Assembly: GCF_002135335.1 (NCBI RefSeq)
Contig: NZ_NEGC01000003.1
Location: 248,001 to 312,000 of the forward strand
Reading direction: 5' to 3'
DNA length: 64,000 bases
DNA from: Acinetobacter sp. ANC 4470
GTDB taxonomy: Bacteria > Pseudomonadota > Gammaproteobacteria > Pseudomonadales > Moraxellaceae
Shown piece after piece: positions 1 to 7,961 of this stretch. The position numbers were made by a program, and so were the translations under genes. The number at the start of each line of letters is the position of its first letter. The first letter of the stretch is position 1. The notes below the pieces were generated by a model that worked only from the letters and a program-made list of their open reading frames with translations, had not been told where the DNA came from and did not search any database.

Positions 1-880
1 GTACCCACGGCGCAGTACGCTGAAATACAAATAATTCTTTCGCCAGCGGTTGTACCTGTGGAATAAACTGAATAGCCGAAGCACCTGTTCCAATCACAGC
101 AACACGCTTGCCTGTTAAATCATAATCATGCTTCCAACGTGCCGAATGGAACATTTCCCCCTTAAAGGTTTCAATTCCTTTTAATTTCGGCATCGAGGGT
201 TCAGTGATTGGGCCTGTGGTAAAAATCACAGTTTTTGCCTGATAAAGACCTTTCGAGGTTTCTAAACACCATTGATGCTTAGATTCATCCCATTTAGCGC
301 CGATTAATTCATTATTAAATTCAATCTTTTCATTCAGATTATACTTTTCAGCCACTTCTTCTAAATAACTCAGAATTTCTGGTTGCTTGGCAAATAAATG
401 GCTCCACTTATGGCTTGGCGAAAATGAAAATGAATACAAGGCAGAGGGCACATCACAACCACAACCAGGATAATTATTATCACGCCAAGTTCCACCAACA
501 CGGCTTGCCCTTTCAAGGACAATGTAATTCTCATAACCCACTTGGTTCATTTGATAAGCCGCTGCAAGCCCTGAAATACCCGCACCGACAACAATGGTGT
601 CATACACATGTACTTGCACTTCTGGCTCTACTATTGTTGCTTTTTTATTTACTGGCTGAGCTGTTTTTTCAACCTTTCGAACAGGAATTGAGCTACTTTT
701 CTGGTCAGACTTGAGCTCAGGTTTTGGCTCCACTTTAACTTCAGCTTTAGGCGTTTTTGGTTTGCTAACTTTTGCTTCTGGTTGCGTCACTTGCTTAACA
801 TCTGCAATAGTTGTTTGCGTAGATTTTTTCTGGGTTGTTTTTTCTTCAGGAAGCGTATCGCTGGTTATTTCTGTCATCAT
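1..880 (-). CDS. Flavin-containing / Baeyer-Villiger-type monooxygenase, 3' end outside window
   Basis: The first 293 codons are visible; the gene runs off the left edge. An FAD Rossmann motif GAGISG lies at residues 99-104, the Baeyer-Villiger fingerprint FxGxxxHxxxW at 239-249 (F239, G241, H245, W249), and a second dinucleotide motif GTGASA follows. The family uses NADPH and O2 to insert oxygen into ketones or to oxidise soft nucleophiles; the substrate cannot be read here. The first ~90 residues are a low-complexity Lys/Pro/Glu-rich extension that typical family members lack. The start is one of two adjacent ATGs, 18 nt after the dehydrogenase stop, so it is the third gene of a leftward operon. 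Substrate unknown; family assignment firm. Confidence 0.85.
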   Translation of the reverse strand, partial: MMTEITSDTLPEEKTTQKKSTQTTIADVKQVTQPEAKVSKPKTPKAEVKVEPKPELKSDQKSSSIPVRKVEKTAQPVNKKATIVEPEVQVHVYDTIVVGAGISGLAAAYQMNQVGYENYIVLERASRVGGTWRDNNYPGCGCDVPSALYSFSFSPSHKWSHLFAKQPEILSYLEEVAEKYNLNEKIEFNNELIGAKWDESKHQWCLETSKGLYQAKTVIFTTGPITEPSMPKLKGIETFKGEMFHSARWKHDYDLTGKRVAVIGTGASAIQFIPQVQPLAKELFVFQRTAPWV

Positions 881-897
881 TTCAATATACTCAAATC

Positions 898-1743
898 TTA
901 TTTTACATATTTACTAAATAATGGATAACCAATACCCAGCAACTTTGCATATAGGCTTGGTGATGCACGCTTCATCAGCCAGAATAATTTTGCATCAGGT
1001 TGCGGGATGGTATACAGCTTACCTGCATCCAAATTATTCAAGGTTTTAATTGCAACTTTATCGCTCGTCGTAAAAGCATGATTCATCAGCAGATTATCTG
1101 CTAAACCAGAATAACGACTCGGTAAGCGACCATTTTTCATAATATTGGTTGGAACTAAGGTTGGGCAAAGCACATTGACCTTGATATTAAAACTGCGTAA
1201 TTCTGCTGAAAGTGTTTCCGATAATGCCAAAACACTAGACTTAGTTACGTTATAAGCGGTCATTTCAGGTGCAGCAGTAAATCCCGCCGCAGAAGCTACA
1301 TTAATAATCGCACCATAGCCTTGTTGTTTAAACTTCGGTACAAAATAGTGACAACCATGAATAACGCCCCATAAATTGACATGCATACACCATTGCCAAT
1401 CCTCCAGCGATACTTCATCAAATTTCCCACCTAAGCCCACTCCGGCATTATTAATGACCAAAGTTACAGGATGGTTCATTAATTTTTCAGCATTATCTGC
1501 TAAAGCCTTCACTTGCTCTTTATCCCCAACATCACATTGCACGGCAAAAGCCTTACCTGAAGTCTGGCGTTCAATCAGTTGCACTGTTTCCAGAGCGGCA
1601 TCTAAATTAATATCTGCGCAAACAATAATTCCACCACGCTTGGCGAGTTCCATTGCAAAACTACGACCAATCCCACTTCCAGCACCCGTGACTACAGCAT
1701 AAGCATTCTTTGTTGGTGGCACTTTTTTTGAAAAAATTCCCAT
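898..1743 (-). CDS. Short-chain dehydrogenase/reductase (SDR)
   Basis: Classical SDR of 281 residues, an NAD(P)-dependent alcohol/ketone oxidoreductase. The cofactor motif TGxxxGxG is at residues 19-26, NNAG follows in the middle, and the catalytic Tyr-xxx-Lys is Y164/K168 with the preceding serine in the ASAAG stretch. It lies 35 nt after the metal-dependent hydrolase and 17 nt before the monooxygenase, all leftward, which suggests one transcript. A monooxygenase-SDR-hydrolase set resembles lipid or ketone modification operons (a mycobacterial mymA-like arrangement), but that is inference from context only. Confidence 0.88.
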   Translation of the reverse strand: MGIFSKKVPPTKNAYAVVTGAGSGIGRSFAMELAKRGGIIVCADINLDAALETVQLIERQTSGKAFAVQCDVGDKEQVKALADNAEKLMNHPVTLVINNAGVGLGGKFDEVSLEDWQWCMHVNLWGVIHGCHYFVPKFKQQGYGAIINVASAAGFTAAPEMTAYNVTKSSVLALSETLSAELRSFNIKVNVLCPTLVPTNIMKNGRLPSRYSGLADNLLMNHAFTTSDKVAIKTLNNLDAGKLYTIPQPDAKLFWLMKRASPSLYAKLLGIGYPLFSKYVK

Positions 1744-1778
1744 TCATTTTATCCATTATAATTTTTAATTTATGTTGC

Positions 1779-2735
1779 CTACACACGCAAGGCTGGTGTA
1801 AATTCTTTTACAAAATAAGGTGTTAAAATACCATCCACTGGATTTAATAACGTCTCTTTATAGTATGCTAAAAATTCAGAAGTATCATGATCATTTGGGT
1901 GGAAATCTGGACGTAAATAATCAAAAATATGCTTTAAACTACTACCATATACACCATCTTTTAGACCAAAAATCAGTTGAAAACTATGCGGAATATCTTT
2001 CCAGTAGCTCAGTCGAATCAAGTTTTTCGGGTCACGATAAAATGGAACAATCAAAGAGGCGGCAGAAATCAGTCCTAAAATCGTAATCAATGCCGGGAAA
2101 AAACCAGCGATACGTAAAGCATAATTATTTGATAAGGTTTGGAATACATCATAAGCAATGTCTTTATGCTCAGATTCTTCCAACATATGCCACATCCAAA
2201 TCGCACGCTGTTTTTCATCTTGTGAACGGAAAAAAACTTCCTCATGGTTCATCATATATTCAGCAAGTACGGCGGTAAAATGCTCAATACCAGCCATTAA
2301 AGAGAGTTTCATCGGTTGTGGTAAACGATTTAAACCATAATCAAAAACCCAACCTGCCCAGATACGAAATAACTTTACTGGCAAATCAACATCCACCAAT
2401 GCATCATTTAATTCTTCGTGCATTTTAGAATGAATAGCCTCTTGACCAATCAATGATGTTACTCGCTGTTTGAGTAAAGGATCTTTAATAAAGTCTCGAT
2501 GATAACGTGCTGTATCAATCACTAAATCCTCACCAAAGGTTAAGAAAATTGATAACGAAGCAAAATATGCACTTGCCAACTCAGCATTTAAGAAAAATTT
2601 ATGATCAATTTTTTTAGGATCAAAATCAAACTTCATATGCCGAATTGGAATAATTGCTGACTGCTTTTCAGTATTAAATGGTGATGCAGCAAAAATCTTT
2701 GCAACAGTCTTTTTGATTGGTTTAGCTAATATCAT
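1779..2735 (-). CDS. Predicted metal-dependent hydrolase (PF10118-type)
   Basis: 318 residues resembling the 'predicted metal-dependent hydrolase' family PF10118. Candidate metal ligands are the His/Glu pairs in the stretches EAIHSKMHEE, GIEHF and WHMLEESEHKD, a helical carboxylate/histidine pattern like that of ferritin-like or desaturase folds. A hydrophobic segment near residues 210-235 could associate with the membrane. It is the first gene of the leftward operon with the SDR and monooxygenase; the 209 bp upstream must hold the promoter, though I could not pick boxes with confidence. The reaction is unknown. Confidence 0.75.
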   Translation of the reverse strand: MILAKPIKKTVAKIFAASPFNTEKQSAIIPIRHMKFDFDPKKIDHKFFLNAELASAYFASLSIFLTFGEDLVIDTARYHRDFIKDPLLKQRVTSLIGQEAIHSKMHEELNDALVDVDLPVKLFRIWAGWVFDYGLNRLPQPMKLSLMAGIEHFTAVLAEYMMNHEEVFFRSQDEKQRAIWMWHMLEESEHKDIAYDVFQTLSNNYALRIAGFFPALITILGLISAASLIVPFYRDPKNLIRLSYWKDIPHSFQLIFGLKDGVYGSSLKHIFDYLRPDFHPNDHDTSEFLAYYKETLLNPVDGILTPYFVKEFTPALRV

Positions 2736-2944
2736 GGCGGCACCTTATTTTTCTATGTTGAGCAAATTTTATTTTTAAGCATGACTCTAACTTACAACTT
2801 AAAAATAAAAACCAAACCTTGTAGAAAAATTAAGCGATACGACCCTATATGCCACTAGCAATTCACATCAACTGATTAGCAAATTATGACTTTAAATTTG
2901 CTTGTCTAACAATTCTTACCGCAATTTAGCAGTTTAGGACAGAA

Positions 2945-3418
2945 TCATGCTTTTTGAGACACAAATGGAATACAGGCTTCATAAGCCTGACACTCTTTTC
3001 CAAGTGCTTTTTTAATAAAATAGTCCTGAACCATCTGTGCCTGTTGCTCAATTCCATACTGTAAAAACAGCTTACCCTGCTCTAAAATGTAACGATATTG
3101 ACGATCAAATATCGATTTACGTACCACAGATAGCCCTTGTTGAATTTGCCAAACATGCGTGAGTTCATGAATCAACCATGACTGCTGCTGCAAAGACAGT
3201 TTTGAGAAGTCTTCACACCAGTTTTGAGGATTAAAATAAATATTACCATTTGGGCTGATGGCGTAATTCTTAATGACTCCACGATGCGCCACAATACGAA
3301 TAGCACCCAACTGTAAATGAGCACCAAAAACAGACCTAGCAAGCTGTTTTTCAGCTTGAGTTAATTTACGACTTTTAACCTCAAGCAATTGATTTATATT
3401 ATTTAATATGGTTTTCAT
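2945..3418 (-). CDS. Small HExxH-motif protein of unknown function
   Basis: 157 residues, no signal peptide. The central motif HELTHVWQ matches the zinc-peptidase signature HExxH and is set in a pattern seen in small proteins annotated as 'vgr-related' or DUF4157-like. I see no obvious third zinc ligand and no secretion signal, so protease activity is only a possibility. It is transcribed leftward and diverges from nadE across a 257-bp gap. A single-gene unit is likely, since 209 bp separate it from the next leftward gene. Confidence 0.6.
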   Translation of the reverse strand: MKTILNNINQLLEVKSRKLTQAEKQLARSVFGAHLQLGAIRIVAHRGVIKNYAISPNGNIYFNPQNWCEDFSKLSLQQQSWLIHELTHVWQIQQGLSVVRKSIFDRQYRYILEQGKLFLQYGIEQQAQMVQDYFIKKALGKECQAYEACIPFVSQKA

Positions 3419-3675
3419 AAGTCATATCATCTGATCTAGCAATTACAATCCATCCTTCGCCTAGTTATTCTCTCACTAACACTAATATTTTTGTCTTAAT
3501 TCGGATTTTTTTTTGTTTTTCTCTCATTAAATGCTGCAATTCGTATATAGTATCCAATTGCTAATTATTGATTAAACATCTATTTGTTTGTCGTCACGTA
3601 TACAGCGTTGAACCAATAGCCATAATAAATCAAAAGTCTGTGTATATATCCCTATAGGTATAGGATTAAGTTGGA

Positions 3676-5301
3676 ATGAAAAGTTTTAAAATTGCCCTTG
3701 CGCAATTCTCTCCGCATATCGGCAATATCGAAGCAAATGCTCAAAAAATGCTTGATCAGGTCAATGAAGCCAAAAAACAAAAAGCTGATTTAATTGTCTT
3801 CCCCGAACTTTCAACCGTAGGCTATCCTGCGGAAGACTTATTACTTCGCCCTAGCCTTGCTAAACGCACACAAAAAGCATTTGAGCTGCTTAGCCAAGTA
3901 AAAGATATTGTCGTGGTCTTTGGATTTGTTAACCAAACAGAAGATGGTCAACGCTATAACGCAGCAGCGGTCATGAAAGATGGTCAAGTACTGGGTATTT
4001 ACAACAAGCAAAACCTACCAAACTACGGCGTATTTGATGAAAAACGCTATTTTAGCGAAGGTCAGCAACATCTTGTTTTTGAATATCTAGGTCATAAATT
4101 CGGTATTCTTATTTGTGAAGATGTTTGGTCACTCACTACTGTGCATCAACTCTCTCAACTCAATGTTGAAACGATTTTAGTTTTAAATGCATCACCTTAT
4201 GAAGTGGGTAAACCTCAGCATCGACTGACCACCATGAGTGAACTTGCTAAACAACTCAATATTAACTTGGTGTATGTCAACCAAATCTGTGGTCAAGATG
4301 ACCTCATTTTTGATGGTACTAGCTTTGTGATCAACAAAGATGGCAGTATTGCTTTACAAGCAGAAAGCTTTAAAGAAAATCTGTATTACGCCGAATATGA
4401 AGCCAAACAAAAAACTTTTAAAATAACAACGATTACTCCGGCTTTAGATACGATGGCTGAAATCTATCAAGGTTTGGTTCTAGCGACTCGGGATTATATT
4501 CAGCGCTCTGGTTTTGCAGGTGTTATTCTAGGCTTATCTGGTGGCATTGACTCAGCATTAACACTGGCGATCGCCGTTGATGCAATCGGTGCGGATAAAG
4601 TCCAAGCCGTCATGATGCCTTATACCTATACTGCACAAATCAGTGTTGAAGATGCCGCAGCACAAGCTAAAAACATGGGTGTAACTTTTGGCATTGCCGA
4701 AATCAACCCCATTGTAAATAGCTTCATGCAAACACTATACCCGTTCTTTGGTAACAGCCCTGCCGATACTACTGAAGAGAATCTACAAGCACGCGCACGT
4801 GGCACATTACTCATGGGCTTATCGAATAAATTCGGCAATCTTGTCTTGTCTACAGGTAATAAATCAGAACTTGCTGTAGGTTACTGCACACTGTATGGCG
4901 ATATGGTCGGTGGTTTTGCGGTGCTTAAAGATGTGTATAAAACCATCGTTTTTGAATTGGCAAAATACCGTAACAGCATTTCAGAAACACCCGTCATTCC
5001 TGAACGCGTGATTACTCGCCCACCTTCTGCAGAACTTCGTCCAGACCAAAAAGACCAAGATTCCCTACCTCCTTATGACATTCTTGATGCCATTCTTTAT
5101 GCTTATATTGAAGAAGATATGAGCCAAGATGACATCATTGCCAAAGGCTTTGAAAAAGAAGTGGTTGAAAAAGTAATTCGTCTGGTTGACCAAAACGAAT
5201 ACAAACGTCGTCAAGGTGCAATTGGCCCACGCATTAGCTCACGTGCATTTAACCGCGAGCGTCGCTATCCAATCACTAATGGATGGACACCAGGTGTCTA
5301 A
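3676..5301 (+). CDS. nadE: Glutamine-dependent NAD+ synthetase
   Basis: 541 residues, two domains, catalysing the last step of NAD synthesis (deamido-NAD + Gln + ATP). The N-terminal nitrilase-fold glutaminase carries the triad E44 (FPELS), K111 and C147 (LICEDVW). The C-terminal synthetase has the ATP-pyrophosphatase P-loop SGGIDSA at 288-294. Length is normal for the fused two-domain enzyme. The ATG is at 3676 without a strong ribosome binding site. The following gene starts inside its last codons, implying coupled translation. Confidence 0.97.
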   Translation: MKSFKIALAQFSPHIGNIEANAQKMLDQVNEAKKQKADLIVFPELSTVGYPAEDLLLRPSLAKRTQKAFELLSQVKDIVVVFGFVNQTEDGQRYNAAAVMKDGQVLGIYNKQNLPNYGVFDEKRYFSEGQQHLVFEYLGHKFGILICEDVWSLTTVHQLSQLNVETILVLNASPYEVGKPQHRLTTMSELAKQLNINLVYVNQICGQDDLIFDGTSFVINKDGSIALQAESFKENLYYAEYEAKQKTFKITTITPALDTMAEIYQGLVLATRDYIQRSGFAGVILGLSGGIDSALTLAIAVDAIGADKVQAVMMPYTYTAQISVEDAAAQAKNMGVTFGIAEINPIVNSFMQTLYPFFGNSPADTTEENLQARARGTLLMGLSNKFGNLVLSTGNKSELAVGYCTLYGDMVGGFAVLKDVYKTIVFELAKYRNSISETPVIPERVITRPPSAELRPDQKDQDSLPPYDILDAILYAYIEEDMSQDDIIAKGFEKEVVEKVIRLVDQNEYKRRQGAIGPRISSRAFNRERRYPITNGWTPGV

Positions 5302-6319
5302 GCCTGACTCTGCTCAACAGTTTGCTCAAGCGCTTATGCTTGAGCAAACTCGCTTTATTAAAAAACAATTATTATTAGAACAAAATAATCCATATATCGA
5401 AAAATTTATTCATCACATTTACAGCCATTCAGATCAAATTCTATTAAAACAATTCATTCAACTTGAAGCATTACAAGATGTGGTTCAAAAATATGCGTTT
5501 GAATTGAATTTAGGCGCAGAAATTTTAGAATTTATTGGTGTGATTGCACAAAGAATTCATCAGCTTGCAATCAATAGCAACACTCAAATACATGAATTAT
5601 TTTCCGATGAATCATTTGAATTATGGATGTCCAAGATCCTTGAATTAGATCAACTGCGTCACTACATCCAAGCAAACCTATTACACACTCAACAAATACA
5701 ACACGTGAGTTTACAGCTTGCAAATCAGATTTTAGAAAGCAATACCCCTTGGCTTGATCATTTACGTAAGCTCAATACACATGACTATGGTCTAGGTTCT
5801 AAAATACTCGGTTTTATTCAAGACCAACAACAAAATATTGAACTCAAACTTGAACAGCAACTCGCTCAAGCATTACTCAAACAACTGGGTAATATCATTT
5901 TATTGCCCAATGAAGAACTTGCCGATATTAGCCTACATTTGTGGGATGATATTAAAAAAAGAACACTCAAAGAAACCTTTTCTCAATTTCAAGCCATCGA
6001 CTTTGAAGAGTTTTTTATTTTAGTTTATGAATCATGGCGACAGTTACGACAAGCTGACTATCTACAACACGTTATTTTAGATGTGACCGCTTGTTTTTAT
6101 GATTATTTTGCAGAATATAACCTACAAGAATTATTACAGTCTGTTGGACTAGATGAAGAAGATTTACATCAAGAAGCATTACGCTTTTTACCCCACACCC
6201 TGCAAGCTTTGGAACAACAAGGTTTATTGGACGGGATTGTAAAAGAGTTAATCTCACCTTTTTATCTCAGTGAAACCACGCATCAATTTATTCAGCAGTA
6301 CTTAGAAAATAATTTTTAA
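5279..6319 (+). CDS. Helical protein of unknown function, overlaps nadE
   Basis: 346 residues beginning MDGHQVSKPD. I place the start at ATG 5279, overlapping the nadE end by 23 nt; the frame is open further upstream inside nadE, but a start there would give a long coding overlap. The protein is rich in Leu, Gln and Glu, predicted almost all helix, with no signal peptide and no membrane segment. No family recognised. Translation is probably coupled to nadE. The prophage has inserted 37 bp after its stop codon, so the original downstream terminator may have been separated from it. Confidence 0.7.
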   Translation: MDGHQVSKPDSAQQFAQALMLEQTRFIKKQLLLEQNNPYIEKFIHHIYSHSDQILLKQFIQLEALQDVVQKYAFELNLGAEILEFIGVIAQRIHQLAINSNTQIHELFSDESFELWMSKILELDQLRHYIQANLLHTQQIQHVSLQLANQILESNTPWLDHLRKLNTHDYGLGSKILGFIQDQQQNIELKLEQQLAQALLKQLGNIILLPNEELADISLHLWDDIKKRTLKETFSQFQAIDFEEFFILVYESWRQLRQADYLQHVILDVTACFYDYFAEYNLQELLQSVGLDEEDLHQEALRFLPHTLQALEQQGLLDGIVKELISPFYLSETTHQFIQQYLENNF

Positions 6320-6351
6320 TTTCCATCCGATCTTTTTTGCGCCACACAGAG

Positions 6352-6356
6352 CAATC
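6352..6356. repeat. Target-site duplication CAATC, left copy
   Basis: The five bases CAATC directly before the TGT end of the prophage recur directly after its right end at 40882-40886. A 5-bp duplication is the hallmark of Mu-type transposition. Confidence 0.93.
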
Positions 6357-6559
6357 TGTGAGTTATCTATTTATTCTGCACTAGTATGATGTGGGAAGAT
6401 TCGGGATGATGTGGGACTTAATGGGATGGAAGCCTTAGCTTATAAGAGTTTGGGCTTTTTTATGGAGTAAACCAGGTGATTCCTGATTTACTCTTTATTT
6501 TGCACTAGATTTTAACGATTCTCTGGATGTAGCTTATTTTTGCTTTTCATTCTGCACTA
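6357..6559 (+). repeat. Prophage left end: terminal inverted repeat and three transposase-type subsites
   Basis: Twelve-base sites in one orientation: L1 TATTCTGCACTA 6372-6383, L2 TATTTTGCACTA 6496-6507, L3 CATTCTGCACTA 6548-6559. L1 lies 15 bases from the terminal TGT, the same distance as R1 at the right end. The wide, uneven left spacing (124 and 52 bases) mirrors the L1-L2-L3 layout of Mu. L3 falls inside the last codons of the leftward 94-residue gene. Binding by the transposase is inferred from repetition and position. Confidence 0.9.
6465..6493. other. Hairpin between left-end subsites L1 and L2
   Basis: GAGTAAA (6465-6471) pairs with TTTACTC (6487-6493), and CAGG with CCTG inside, leaving a 5-base loop TGATT. 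On the + strand it is followed by CTTTATTTT, so it may be a weak terminator stopping transcription from host DNA into the phage. It lies beyond the leftward repressor operon and lacks a U-run in that direction. Confidence 0.5.
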
Positions 6560-6818
6560 ACTTAATTAAAGAAATTTGATTGAGTAGTGCTTCGACTGCT
6601 GCCCCCACTATGTGTGTAACGGCTTTATCTGGATTATATATATCTTCCAGGTTAAATTTGAGTGTGAATAGCTCATCTCCAAATAATTTCACCTGTACCG
6701 ATGTATTTTGGTCCTTTGCTTCTTCTTTAAATATTTCCATAGCTTTGGTACTTAGCTTAATACCCTGTCCTTTTAAATTATTCAATCCAAAGCTTTTATC
6801 ATCACTAGTTTCTAGCAT
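6534..6818 (-). CDS. Small phage protein downstream of repressor, unknown function
   Basis: 94 residues from ATG 6818, which has an AAGGAG ribosome binding site about 11 bases upstream; an in-frame GTG at 6830 sits too close to that site. No family recognised; the sequence is mixed alpha/beta and mildly acidic. It begins one base after the repressor stop, so the two are co-transcribed leftward and probably expressed in the lysogen. Its last codons contain transposase subsite L3. Confidence 0.65.
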   Translation of the reverse strand: MLETSDDKSFGLNNLKGQGIKLSTKAMEIFKEEAKDQNTSVQVKLFGDELFTLKFNLEDIYNPDKAVTHIVGAAVEALLNQISLIKLVQNEKQK

Positions 6819-6819
6819 A

Positions 6820-7548
6820 CTAAGACACACTCCTTATTAGCTGGTTTATTGTTGATGTCATTGCTTCCTTATATAAAGCATTGCCACTATACAGCTCGTA
6901 AATAGCTAGAATCAAATCAGTTTTTGCTTTCGACGACATAGTCCGTCGCTTAACCTTAAGTGCCTCCTCTACCGTCAAAATACAGTCTTGTAAAACAACC
7001 GTATCCATTTCTTCATCTTCTTTTAAACTCGCATATACCGTTGCCACAAAGCGACTCACGCCTTTAGGTTGCATTACACGACCAGTTGTTTCAAGTGCCT
7101 GTTCTAATGTGTCAAAAGCTTGCTTGAGTAATGATGTGTCTAATTCAGAAACTGAATCTGGTTCATCCTGTTCAAAAGCTTCGTCTATTTGTCTTTGAAG
7201 AATATCCTCTGAAGTCCATGTTTTAATTGGCTCGCCAGTCCCATGCTGTAACCATTCAACATTTGCACCAGTTGCCTTCGCAATTTTTTCTGCTACAGAT
7301 AAGTGCATATTCTTATTATTTTTCTTAAAAATACCAAAAATTGTTGAGTTGGATAACCCTAAACGCCCGCACCAACCATATAGAGACTCACTAATACCTC
7401 TAGGCATTAAACCATTAAGCATCAAAAAGTACATACGAGACTGAATAGGGGTCAACTCTTCTTCGCAATTAAACTCTTTGAATTGCGAAAACTCAGCACA
7501 ATTAAAATCAAAATTACGAAGTAAATCAACCTTATTATTATCAATCAC
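6820..7548 (-). CDS. Prophage repressor (CI/C-type, helix-turn-helix)
   Basis: 242 residues with a GTG start at 7548 and a GGAG nine bases upstream. An XRE-like helix-turn-helix occupies roughly residues 50-110 and ends in ATGANVEWLQHGTGEP, typical of phage repressors. The remainder is an acidic helical C-terminal domain with no LexA-type Ser/Lys protease motif visible, so RecA-triggered self-cleavage is unlikely. It is divergent from ner across an operator with repeated TTACGAAGT half-sites. It likely maintains lysogeny by blocking the early promoter; position and fold support this role. Confidence 0.85.
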   Translation of the reverse strand: MIDNNKVDLLRNFDFNCAEFSQFKEFNCEEELTPIQSRMYFLMLNGLMPRGISESLYGWCGRLGLSNSTIFGIFKKNNKNMHLSVAEKIAKATGANVEWLQHGTGEPIKTWTSEDILQRQIDEAFEQDEPDSVSELDTSLLKQAFDTLEQALETTGRVMQPKGVSRFVATVYASLKEDEEMDTVVLQDCILTVEEALKVKRRTMSSKAKTDLILAIYELYSGNALYKEAMTSTINQLIRSVS

Positions 7549-7567
7549 TTATAGAATCTCCATAAAA

Positions 7568-7623
7568 TTACTTCGTAAATATAATTACGAAGTGTTGACT
7601 GCGAAGTTATTACGAAGTATCTT
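7568..7623 (+). promoter_or_regulatory. Early promoter with repeated operator half-sites
   Basis: The rightward promoter has -35 TTGACT (7595-7600), a 17-base spacer and -10 TATCTT (7618-7623). Half-sites: TTACTTCGTAA 7568-7578 (inverted), TTACGAAGT 7585-7593, a degenerate TGCGAAGTTA 7600-7609, and TTACGAAGTA 7610-7619, overlapping the -35, spacer and -10. This fits repressor and/or Ner binding that blocks the early operon. The leftward repressor promoter probably lies in the same 60 bases. Confidence 0.85.
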
Positions 7624-7691
7624 TGTTCGTGAAAGGGTAAATACCCATTCTAACGAGTTAAAAAAAGCCGTTACGGCATAAGGAGGTTCTT

Positions 7692-7961
7692 ATGGGCTTA
7701 AAGCAAAAACCCACAGAACAATGGGATAGATACAGTATTGAAGCTGAAATTAAACGCCGCGGAAAAAGCGTTACTCAGCTTGCAAAAGATTACGGAATGT
7801 CTGATCGGACAGTTCGTAATGCGCTGTATCACCCAAGTAAACAAGGCGAAATCATTATCTCCAAATTTCTGGGAGAACCTTTGCACGAGCTATTCCCAGA
7901 GCGTTGGACAGTTGATAATAAACGTATCTACCCACGATACAGCAATAAGGAATGTGCTTGA
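7692..7961 (+). CDS. ner: Ner-like DNA-binding regulator
   Basis: 89 residues with the Ner/Nlp helix-turn-helix (SVTQLAKDYGMSDRTVRNAL) and the family ending LFPERW. In Mu, Ner dampens both early and repressor promoters after induction. It is the first gene of the early operon, with an AAGGAGG ribosome binding site ahead of ATG 7692. Its TGA overlaps the transposase ATG (TGATG), so translation is coupled. Confidence 0.93.
   Translation: MGLKQKPTEQWDRYSIEAEIKRRGKSVTQLAKDYGMSDRTVRNALYHPSKQGEIIISKFLGEPLHELFPERWTVDNKRIYPRYSNKECA

Noticed and set aside
415..917. Plus-strand frames at 415-714 and 711-917
   Set aside because: Antisense to the monooxygenase, whose motifs are clear on the minus strand.
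5186..5278. Longer start at 5186 for the gene after nadE
   Set aside because: It would overlap nadE by 116 nt out of frame; ATG 5279 gives a normal short overlap.
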